Origin: Melanopsichium pennsylvanicum
Taxonomy: Eukaryota > Basidiomycota > Ustilaginomycetes > Ustilaginales
Length of the DNA stretch: 64,000 bases
Assembly: GCA_900208305.1 (NCBI GenBank)
Contig: OAPG01000015.1
Location: 124,001 to 188,000, forward strand
Direction: 5' to 3'
Of the stretch, positions 10,501 through 19,147 are shown piece after piece. Below the pieces are notes generated by a model that was given only the letters and a program-made list of their open reading frames with translations, had not been told where the DNA came from and made no database searches. A program made the translations under genes and the position numbers. How positions within the stretch are numbered: position 1 is the first letter of the stretch; each line of letters opens with the position of its first letter.

Positions 10501-13500
10501 GTCGAGGAGCAAAGCAATGCGCCATCCGATCAGATACCGGATGAAGCTATGGACGAGGACGGCACAGACAAGGGTGCCAAAGCTTTTTCTGAGACAGGCG
10601 CATCGTCCGAACCCGCAGCATCTTCCCATGATGCCATGGATGAAGAGCACGATTCGAGAGAGGCCACGTCGTGGAGTCAGGGGAACAACATGTTCGGCCA
10701 GCAGAGCGATGGCTTTGCGAGCGACGTGCAGGTGGATGAGGACGAAGAGTCCGCTGTCGGTCGTATGGCCTCTGTCAGCCTTCTTGCTGCTCTTGCCGCG
10801 GATGAGCTCATTCCTCCAGACACGTTGCTGCACCGCTTCGCACCCGAAGTTCTTAAGCTCATCGACGACGGTGCCTTCTATGTTCGTAAGGAAGTGGCAA
10901 GCTCGCTTGGACCCCTTTCGCGCAACATGACAGTCGAAGCTGTCGAGCACGCTGTACTTCCTGCCCTCAGCAAAGCGATCTATGAGCGTAATTGGCATGT
11001 TCGACAAGCGGCGTGCTTCTCGATCCCTGCCATTCTCGGGCGACTAGAAGAGAAGCTGCGCCGCGAACAGACACTCGTCTTCATGCGCGCTCTCGTCAAC
11101 GATGTTTCGCGTCAAATCAGGATGGCGGCCCTCGAGATCATTGGCGAAGTCATCTATATGTTCCACAACACCGAAGCTGGCGTACCCGAGGAGCTCGTTC
11201 GCTTTTTTCTGGGCGAACCTTTCGACGGACCGCCGCAGCAAGGCGATGCATCCCTGACGTTCGACAAGACTAGCGATCCTGAAGGCACCGAAGCGCTCTT
11301 CGACGAGGATAGTGCCATCATGATGGATCCAGAGTCCGACTTGGACATGCCCTCTCCTCTGCGCGACGATCAAGACTCGCTGCTGGCCAGCTTTGGCTAT
11401 GGCGGAAGCGAGAGCTCGATGATGGATGCCGCGCCTTGGGAGAACAACTTCCGCGTCACCCATTTCGACCCGGAGCGCCCCCTCATTGTCGCCTACAACC
11501 TGCCTGCTGTCGTCCTCACCCTCGGCACAGACCAGTGGAGCCGTCTCAGGCAAGCACACGCTGAACTCACCACTAGCGACAAGCCCAAGGTTCGCAAGAG
11601 TCTCGCAGCATCATTGCACGAAGTAGCCAAGATCATTGGTCAGGAGGCCACGCGCGACGACCTGCTCCCAGCTGCCACTCGCTTTGTAAGTGATGAAGAC
11701 GTGGAGGTGCGCACTGCTATGTTTGACAATGTGGACGTCTTCCTCTCTTGCTTGCCACAGACTGGAGCTGAGAAGATGCTCTGGCAGCTAGTGTCTTTAT
11801 GGTCGTCCGGCTCGTTGAAGGACTGGCGTCTGCGAGAGAGGCTAGCGCTGCACATCCCGAGCATGGCAAAGCAATTCTTGCTCGAGGACGAGGAAGGCAA
11901 TCTTGTGTCGCTCATGCAGTTGGCACTTGCAGATCCGATTAGCGCGGTGAGAGATGCAGGCATCCACTGCGTGCCCAACTTGTACAGGACGTTTGCCGAG
12001 CACGATCAGGTCATCGCGGATGGCTTCCTTGGCATGGTCAGCGATCTTGGCGACAGTACTGGATATAGGCTCAGGGTGGCCTGCTTGCTTTGCATCGGTG
12101 CGTTGGTCGAGTCCGGGATTCAGAGGTCGTCATGCGAGCTCCTGTTGCTAAGCAGGTTGAACGAGATGGGTGGCGACGATGTAGTTGACGTTCGGATCGC
12201 GCTCTCGCGCACACTTGGACAGATGTGTCGCAAAGACGAACTGTACGCCCTACCTCAGTCCAGGTCGGAGGAACTCAACAAACTCATCGCCAAACTTGCG
12301 AGAGATAAGGCGCCCGAAGTGCAATTACCCATCTCGGGCATTCTATCCGAGCAGGAGCTCAAGCAGTACGCACCGGCTGTCTCAGAAGAGGAGGATGGCA
12401 CTGCTCCACGCAGACTCGTCCTCGGACCAGCCGATGGCGGACCTCATCGGCCTGAAGGGGAAGGTGGATTCACGAACAACTTTGTCGACGCGGAAGGAGA
12501 CGATGGAGACGTCGATGTGTTTCATATGGACGACGATAGCGACCAGACTGGCGAAAGCAGTGCGGCTGATGAGCATGGCGACGAGGAGGGTGAGTCAGGA
12601 GAAGCGCAAGAGCCGTCATCCGTACCGATGTCTCAAGCGCAGTCTGCACAGCATTTGGAACTGTCGAGGGCGAGTATCTTTGGAGCAAAGCGTCAGACCG
12701 AGCTCGAGCTTGGGTCCGACTGGATCAACGCCAACGGTTCTGCATTCTTTGATTACGGCGACAACGATGAGGACGAGGATATCGAGGATGATGAAGGGCT
12801 GGACGACGAGCCTCATCATCTTCTCAATGTGGACAGGGATTCGAGTGGCTCTGGTGAGCTGATTGATCACGAAGCACTGAACGAGGAAGATGAGCAGGTC
12901 AACGAGGAAGAAAAGAATGGGGTGGGTCTGGAATCACACGAGGCGCAACGAGAATCGGAGCAGCAGGCTTGGGAAGCGGATACGGACAAGAGCATGGAAG
13001 AGTGCGAGTCAAGGTCGTCCATGGATGGGCATGGGATTACGCTCTCCTCACCGCAGCGTGGAATGGAGGCAGGTGAAGGTGGCGCCAATGGTGAAGATGA
13101 GAATTTGGCGGGGAGTCCGAGTCGACAGGACGCGTCTAGGGCAAGCGGAGGAAAGGGAACTGATCCGTTCCTAGCGTTTGTCGCAGGTCGTCGATCGCAG
13201 GATCTGACCAAGCTTGAGATGAATTTGAGTGGAAGAATGCCGCGCACGGCAGCCGCCAAACGATCGCGGCTGTCCGACAGCACCGTCGCGCGCTCGCCCG
13301 ATGCTACCGCGGTGGGCGGTGATGATGACGAAAGCGAAACGCTGCAGAGTCCAGACGGGGATGAAGCGATGATGGGCACAAAGAATGTTGGTAAAAAATC
13401 TGGTGACTGGTCGCAAGTTGGATTTGATCATGGTATGACTACAAGTACGGAGCAAACCAGTAGTGGTGACAATGGCGACAAGGAGGGTGGGGAAGATGAC

Positions 13501-13515
13501 TTTGTGCAGGTGTAA
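7558..13515 (+). CDS. HEAT-repeat protein, PP4 regulatory subunit 1-like
   Basis: Probable regulatory subunit of protein phosphatase 4 (PPP4R1/PR65-like alpha-solenoid). The single frame is 1985 aa. Residues 1 to about 740 are Ser/Pro/Thr-rich and disordered, with an acidic stretch at about 525-600. From about 755 (a segment beginning NTLERIFLFAKSD) to about 1600 come helical HEAT repeats, interrupted by an acidic insertion at about 975-1060. Repeat motifs such as DDGAFYVRKEVASSLGPL and DLGDSTGYRLRVACLLCIGAL are typical. The C-terminal 380 residues are again acidic and disordered. Human PPP4R1 is about 950 aa, so roughly half of this protein is disordered extension. The ATG at 7558 is the first usable start. 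The family call rests on the solenoid region; binding to PP4 catalytic subunit is inference. Confidence 0.8.
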   Translation: MSDDRPAEPEIKVSQDGINTNFSLSPRLDQPPSRPMGSTLRGRHHHHNRNHSIDTKDRTSPILGFGPLQSSDRAWIAPDLGGSDQSPFSSDSSQSLDPSRGMNGSHDHPSGLSATRGRATSNTNLAPSSSPNLYPSSRKVSAGSSSNSSSSSSTGSASPDTSFISEGRRPTPRSADRYQLNGASHQLAEASNRCTASPARTFSGAPISPRLQSTMSAHVGLAHARRASADLATAPFRAPSPIFLPSASPPTVPANSDPQHAWDSVWPRSSTPDRADQLRKLGSISPVAGSPGRASPSALSNSMDLSRSPSTSFDSSSPASSSNTVFGRPKARRPHELRGSSSSPVLRTNSSGLRDSHDPSRSPRRSLETARTEPVIKIGFTPPSAPATPGEASRPASAGASLASQSPASKVLSPATEAAPHVDVASVIASHRASGTGSSWFPERAESPSASFSADPRKRTSSVPVPQALPLPTRTPSPKMSPTSPRSPFLELSASSAMASNGSNMGHGESPPKTRSFIAMPPRSGYELSDDPDDVGSEEDGSNSERESVGTNDEDLEGSEYDDEDIADVEGGVNDDDNDEIDDERRNNSEHGAANGVLDSDESPNLGWEAEQLSKGIHDNDSAPERPSLPKRPSLTRSGVVPPPITVVEHMRSPLDPLVQAENSARALAAQKGPTGSAMLSFFRDEPGPRDSQQLGITGESQIGDAVMPSALGLDAGVAQPLDATMEEGGNKGNEEEDDDEEDEQGLDNVPENAEESLNTLERIFLFAKSDMAYHRVLVSQSLPDWIREVELNDAVEYIIPLLNGLATDELDVCAAFAPEIGRVMWFFFRNCPIAELADDSTEMQNTDGDEAERASRPRISLATFTTLLCALLLNQNTVIAGATQQSLVQLFYRLDRRDIEFSKEELAEKSEDEVQSRQQEQDLESYVTHASGRDGQPVPHEDYRFDDHSRLAVKNELLENVALALAQLNHGRTGAEQSEKVEEQSNAPSDQIPDEAMDEDGTDKGAKAFSETGASSEPAASSHDAMDEEHDSREATSWSQGNNMFGQQSDGFASDVQVDEDEESAVGRMASVSLLAALAADELIPPDTLLHRFAPEVLKLIDDGAFYVRKEVASSLGPLSRNMTVEAVEHAVLPALSKAIYERNWHVRQAACFSIPAILGRLEEKLRREQTLVFMRALVNDVSRQIRMAALEIIGEVIYMFHNTEAGVPEELVRFFLGEPFDGPPQQGDASLTFDKTSDPEGTEALFDEDSAIMMDPESDLDMPSPLRDDQDSLLASFGYGGSESSMMDAAPWENNFRVTHFDPERPLIVAYNLPAVVLTLGTDQWSRLRQAHAELTTSDKPKVRKSLAASLHEVAKIIGQEATRDDLLPAATRFVSDEDVEVRTAMFDNVDVFLSCLPQTGAEKMLWQLVSLWSSGSLKDWRLRERLALHIPSMAKQFLLEDEEGNLVSLMQLALADPISAVRDAGIHCVPNLYRTFAEHDQVIADGFLGMVSDLGDSTGYRLRVACLLCIGALVESGIQRSSCELLLLSRLNEMGGDDVVDVRIALSRTLGQMCRKDELYALPQSRSEELNKLIAKLARDKAPEVQLPISGILSEQELKQYAPAVSEEEDGTAPRRLVLGPADGGPHRPEGEGGFTNNFVDAEGDDGDVDVFHMDDDSDQTGESSAADEHGDEEGESGEAQEPSSVPMSQAQSAQHLELSRASIFGAKRQTELELGSDWINANGSAFFDYGDNDEDEDIEDDEGLDDEPHHLLNVDRDSSGSGELIDHEALNEEDEQVNEEEKNGVGLESHEAQRESEQQAWEADTDKSMEECESRSSMDGHGITLSSPQRGMEAGEGGANGEDENLAGSPSRQDASRASGGKGTDPFLAFVAGRRSQDLTKLEMNLSGRMPRTAAAKRSRLSDSTVARSPDATAVGGDDDESETLQSPDGDEAMMGTKNVGKKSGDWSQVGFDHGMTTSTEQTSSGDNGDKEGGEDDFVQV

Positions 13516-15090
13516 AAAAGTTATATTCGACACTCCAACTACTGAATATTGTATGTATCACTGTAACATTGTAGCTCGACAATGGCAACAGTCTGTTTGT
13601 ACACTTAATCTATTCTCAACTTGCAACTCATAATTGTATGACACGAGTGATGTTGGATTGGTTGTAGAAAGGGGGGATTTTAGACGAGAGGATCGTATGT
13701 GGGTGTAAAGGGTTGTTGATTGTCTTGTGAGTGTGGAGGATATGGGAGGTGGAAATGCTCGCACAGCTAAGTGATCAAGTCTAGGAACAAGGAACGAGAT
13801 ATTTTTTTTTTGTATTTTGCTTTGTGTGTTTGGCAATGTATGGCATCATGAGCTGGGCGATTCATCAAGAATTTGCCCCGCAAGCATGTGCATTGAGAAG
13901 AACGTACACACGCACCTTGCTCACTTGCACACATTTGTACAATATGCAGTATAAGGGGGCAGGAGGTTGTCTCCACTCCTTGCATGTGGTCGAAAAGAAA
14001 AAAAGAAAAAAAAATTAAAAAAAAGGTTTCAAAGTCCGACTGTCCAACAAGTGAGACTCGTCATTTTATGCCATTAGCGTATTCAATCGAATTTGACGAC
14101 TCACATGCACGGAGGTTAATAAAATCAAATAAGATTGTGGCTCTTTTTGTATTGTTCAAATGGCGACTACTTACTAGGTTAGGTGCTGTACTATAAATTT
14201 ACTTTGCTGTAAATAAAACTTAAAAATGACAACCAAACTGAAATGATATTTTAGAGTCGAGATTCAATTTCAAATCAAAAATTGCTGCTCCACTGTGGCA
14301 AATCTTTGTGCGTGCGTGCCGTAACTCGCCTTACTCTCTTCGGTTCACGCTTGATTTGGTTCTGCGCTGCGCTGCATTGCGCTGCGTTGCGATGATTTGG
14401 ATTGCGTTATTGTTTGGTCCCATCTGTTCCTCCAATCGATACAGTACGGGTACAACATCAGTGACAGCTGTCTAAGGTAAAATGTCATCCTCTACTCAAG
14501 CACAAGTATACCCTACCGAATCACTAAGCACGAGCACCCACTGTGAGGGGGGCACACCATATCACTCACTCTTCTTTTTTGTCTTTTTCGATGCTGATTG
14601 GCGTTTGACAGGCGACTATCTCCGCTTCTCGCCACAAACTACCCTCTCCTCCTGAATCTCATCTTGTTCTTGATCTCAATCATCTTTGCTTCTCCTTCCC
14701 CTTCTTTCCTTCCCTTCCCTTCCCTTCCCTTCCCTTCCCTTCCCTTCATATCTAAACTGCTGCTTGATGATTTCGCACACCTTCAGCGCATCTACTCGAT
14801 TGACTTTGCGGTATTGAGTGGATCAGAGACAGCATAACCTGGGCTCACCCTTCCTACACCACTCACCAACTTGAATCCATCACCTCCGACCCATCTCCGT
14901 TGCTTCATCCTAACCTCTATTCTCATTTGTGCCCCGCTTCTGCATTCAATACCACCCTTAATCTGCACATCCCACACCTCTCTTTAAACCTTTTCGATTT
15001 GGCTTCGTTCTTGCTTCATCTTTCACCACACCTTATCCTGCCCTTCCAGCCGATTTTTGGTGGCCTTTTCTCCCCATACTATCCGTCTAA
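13516..15090. other. PP4R1-OPT intergenic region
   Basis: No gene seen. It includes an A/T-rich island at about 13980-14280, a GCGCTGC/GCGTTGC run at about 14362-14394, and a TTCCC pentanucleotide repeat just upstream of OPT. The last 350 bp are strongly pyrimidine-rich and probably promoter or leader for OPT. Confidence 0.5.
14709..14747. repeat. (TTCCC)n microsatellite
   Basis: About eight copies of TTCCC lie 345-380 bp before the OPT start, inside a pyrimidine-rich promoter stretch. Confidence 0.9.
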
Positions 15091-18000
15091 ATGATTCCAA
15101 CATCGAATCCACCCACCACCGGTAGGCCCACAACAGGTCGTCCTACCACCGGTCGTCCCACCACCGGTCGTCCCACCACCGGTCGTCCCACAACAGGTCG
15201 TCCCACAACAGGTCGTCCCCCCACACAAGGTCAAGGTGCCTACGTTCCCCACGATCAAGTACAGTACATTCAAGAGGAATGGGATGAGGATGACTATGAG
15301 TCCGAAGACGATGGAGACGTCTTTGCTTTTGTCCCTCCTGATCTTGGCCCCGCACCACAACTTCAGCACAACCCACTCGATCCTTCCATAGATGCACAGA
15401 ACCGTCTGCAACATCTTGACACTCAACATGCTGATGCGCAACCCAATGATGGCGACCATGAGACGTATTACTTCGACGAGGCTACCGGCGCAGTCTACGA
15501 TTCTCAAGGTAGACTAGTCGATGTGTCGGCACATAAACTCGCGGCCGCAACTCAGGGTGGTGATGTGGCCATGCAACACCAAAATGTGAGGGATTTGCAA
15601 CACGATGCAGACCTTGGTTCGTCACCTGCGTCCGAGATCACCATGAATGACGTCGCTCAGCGCTCCCTACCCGCCGATCTTTCCCAATCCATGAAGCCAC
15701 GCGCGTCGACCGACAACCGTTCCTACAATTCCACAAGCACCTTCTTTCGCGATCCCGCAGGTCAGCCGCTCAATCACGCTCGCTCCTACGCCGCATTCCC
15801 TTCTATGGAAGCACTTCCTGAAGTTGACTCCCTCCCCGCCAGCCGCAGTGGCAATTCGGACATGCGTGCAGCGCTCCCTCACGGTACTCGCGACATTGGC
15901 ACAACTGCCTCGGGTGGCATCTCTCTCGATCAGCCCATCCCAGCGCACGGCAAACGCCAATCTGCTCAGATCGAGGCGGCCTACTCCTCTTCCCTCCCTG
16001 AATTGCGTAGAAGCCAAGATACCGATCAAGTCAAGTATCCGTTGGATACTGCCGATTACACCTACCAAGATGCGTACAAGGACAAATTTCACATGGTCAA
16101 CTTTGACCATCTCGGCCAAGGTCACGGACTCGTCCATCCCGCCATGGAAAGCGCCCAAGTCGGCAGCCGTGGTGTGAGAATGGTCGAACTCGAAATGGAG
16201 ATGGAGGAAGATTCACCTTACCCCGAAGTACGTGCTTCCGTATCCAACATTGACGACACCGAGATGCCTGTCAACACGCTTCGCATGTGGTTCATCTCGT
16301 TTCTCCTCACCATTGTTGCGGCGGGTGCCAACATGTTTTTCTCCCTCCGCTACCCAGCGCCAACTTTTACAAGTACCATTGTGCTTCTCGTAGCCTATCC
16401 GATTGGCAAGTTCCTTGCCTACGTCATGCCCATTCGCGTATGGACATTACCTCACTGGTTAGGTGGCAAAGAGTTCTCTCTTAATCCGGGTATCTATAAC
16501 ATCAAAGAACACGCGCTCACCGCCATCATGGCTTCCATCGCCATCGTCACCGCCTACTCGTTCAACGTCATCATTGTCCAAGATTCCCCGCGCTACTATG
16601 GAGAACCTCGTCCGATCGGCTTCGACATCCTGTTCGTACTCAGTGCTCAAACCATCGGTTTCGGTCTCGCAGGAATGTGCCGACGCTTCCTCGTCTGGCC
16701 CGCTTCCATGATCTGGCCTCAGAACCTCGTTTCTGCCACCATCCTCAACACGCTCCATGCAGAAGAGGACGAAACGGATGGAAGCATGACTCGATTCCGT
16801 TTCTTCATTGTGGTCTCCCTCGCCGCCTTCTTCTTCTACTTTGTGCCCGGATACCTCTTCACCGCGCTCTCATTTTTCAACTGGGTTTGTTGGATTTGGC
16901 CCAACAACATCCCCGTCAACATTGTGTTTGGTACGGTTCGTGGCTTAGGTTTGTCGGTGCTTACTTTTGATTGGACTCAAATCATTTACATTGGCAGTCC
17001 GTTGGTGACGCCTTGGTGGGCCGAGTGCAACATCTTTGCAGGATTTGTTGGATTCTTTTGGGTGGTTGCTCCCATCATGTACTTCAGGAATGTTTGGTAT
17101 CAGTCGTACCTTCCCTTCAACAGCTCTGCTTCTTGGGATCGGTTCGGAAAACCGTACAATATCAGCAGGGTTATTCCTAATGGCTTGGATTTGGATAAGG
17201 AAGCGTACGAAGCGTACTCGCCTTTGTATCTTTCAACCAGCTTGTCGTTGGTGTATACAACTGGTTTTGCCATGTTGACGTCGGTGTTGACACATACGGC
17301 GTTGTATCACGGCAAAGCTCTCAAAAAAGGAATGCAGAGGATTAGGACCGAGGAGGATGATGTGCATGCCAAGTTTATGCGACATTATCCCGAAACGCCT
17401 GATTGGTGGTACGCGTGCGTATTCCTCATCGCACTCGTATTTGGGGTGATCATGGTCGAAGTATACGATACGGGACTTCCCATCTGGGGGTTGATGGTTA
17501 GCATCCTCATTCCTGCGATTTATATCCTACCTACTGGCTTTGTGTATGCTATGACGGGTCAGGCGATCGGAACCAACCTCATTGGCGAGTTGATCGTGGG
17601 ATACATGCTACCTGGTAAACCGTTGCCAAACATGATCTTTAAGGCTTTTGCGCTTCAAGGACTCATTGGTGGATTGCAATTTGTTCAAGATTTGAAATTG
17701 GGTCATTATATGAAGATACCACCGCGTTTAACGTTTATTGCACAGTTGATGGGGGTGGTGGTGGCATGTTTTGTGCAATTGGGAGTAAAGAATTGGATGT
17801 TTTCTAACATTCATGGTCTTTGTTCGCCTACTCAACCTGATTCGTTTACTTGTCCACATATTAGCGTTTTTTATACGGCTTCGTTGGTTTGGGGTGCTAT
17901 TGGACCTGCTAGGATGTTTGGATCTGATTCTATATATCGACCGATGTATTGGGCGATGTTGTTTGGAGCTCTTATTCCTGTTCCGTTTTGGCTTTTGGCA

Positions 18001-18369
18001 CGACGTTTTCCGAGATCTTGGATTAGGTATATTAGTTGGCCTGTTATTTTTGCGGGAGTATCTTATATTCCACCTGCATCTGGGATTAATTATTCGGCGT
18101 GGTTTATGGTTGGGTTTGTGTTTCAATTTTTGGTGAGGAAGTATAATTTTAGATGGTGGAGTAAGTATAATTTTGTTTTGGCAGCTGCTTTGGATAGTGG
18201 AACGATTATTAGTACTATTGTGGTCTTTTTTGCTTTGGCTTTGCCTAGGAATGGAAGTCTTACTTTGGGTTGGTGGGGGAATGAGGTTGCGACGAATACG
18301 TATGATTATGCTGGGTATAGTTTGAAGGATCCTCCTACACAAGGGTTTGGAAGTACTCCGCATTTTTGA
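15091..18369 (+). CDS. OPT-family oligopeptide transporter
   Basis: Proton-coupled importer of small peptides or related substrates at the plasma membrane (OPT family, fungal Opt1/Isp4-like clade). The uninterrupted frame gives 1092 aa. The first 380 residues are cytosolic and low-complexity and begin with seven P-T-T-G-R repeats. Hydrophobic helices start near residue 395 and continue to about 1060. The OPT signature Asn-Pro-Gly followed by YNIKEH is at about 465, and the SLVYTTGFAML helix and a QAIGTNLIGELI segment follow. The length is long for OPT (usually 700-900) because of the N-terminal tail. Codon choice changes strongly from C-ending in the first two thirds to T-rich in the last third. 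Substrate cannot be read from sequence. Confidence 0.93.
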   Translation: MIPTSNPPTTGRPTTGRPTTGRPTTGRPTTGRPTTGRPTTGRPPTQGQGAYVPHDQVQYIQEEWDEDDYESEDDGDVFAFVPPDLGPAPQLQHNPLDPSIDAQNRLQHLDTQHADAQPNDGDHETYYFDEATGAVYDSQGRLVDVSAHKLAAATQGGDVAMQHQNVRDLQHDADLGSSPASEITMNDVAQRSLPADLSQSMKPRASTDNRSYNSTSTFFRDPAGQPLNHARSYAAFPSMEALPEVDSLPASRSGNSDMRAALPHGTRDIGTTASGGISLDQPIPAHGKRQSAQIEAAYSSSLPELRRSQDTDQVKYPLDTADYTYQDAYKDKFHMVNFDHLGQGHGLVHPAMESAQVGSRGVRMVELEMEMEEDSPYPEVRASVSNIDDTEMPVNTLRMWFISFLLTIVAAGANMFFSLRYPAPTFTSTIVLLVAYPIGKFLAYVMPIRVWTLPHWLGGKEFSLNPGIYNIKEHALTAIMASIAIVTAYSFNVIIVQDSPRYYGEPRPIGFDILFVLSAQTIGFGLAGMCRRFLVWPASMIWPQNLVSATILNTLHAEEDETDGSMTRFRFFIVVSLAAFFFYFVPGYLFTALSFFNWVCWIWPNNIPVNIVFGTVRGLGLSVLTFDWTQIIYIGSPLVTPWWAECNIFAGFVGFFWVVAPIMYFRNVWYQSYLPFNSSASWDRFGKPYNISRVIPNGLDLDKEAYEAYSPLYLSTSLSLVYTTGFAMLTSVLTHTALYHGKALKKGMQRIRTEEDDVHAKFMRHYPETPDWWYACVFLIALVFGVIMVEVYDTGLPIWGLMVSILIPAIYILPTGFVYAMTGQAIGTNLIGELIVGYMLPGKPLPNMIFKAFALQGLIGGLQFVQDLKLGHYMKIPPRLTFIAQLMGVVVACFVQLGVKNWMFSNIHGLCSPTQPDSFTCPHISVFYTASLVWGAIGPARMFGSDSIYRPMYWAMLFGALIPVPFWLLARRFPRSWIRYISWPVIFAGVSYIPPASGINYSAWFMVGFVFQFLVRKYNFRWWSKYNFVLAAALDSGTIISTIVVFFALALPRNGSLTLGWWGNEVATNTYDYAGYSLKDPPTQGFGSTPHF
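15112..15232 (+). repeat. 15-bp coding minisatellite in OPT
   Basis: Tandem CC(C/A)ACNACNGGTCGT-type units, about seven, encode P-T-T-G-R repeats at the OPT N-terminus. Units alternate between ACCACCGGT and ACAACAGGT versions, which suggests unit shuffling. Unit length is a multiple of three, so copy changes keep the frame. Confidence 0.92.
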
Positions 18370-19147
<778 letters not shown>

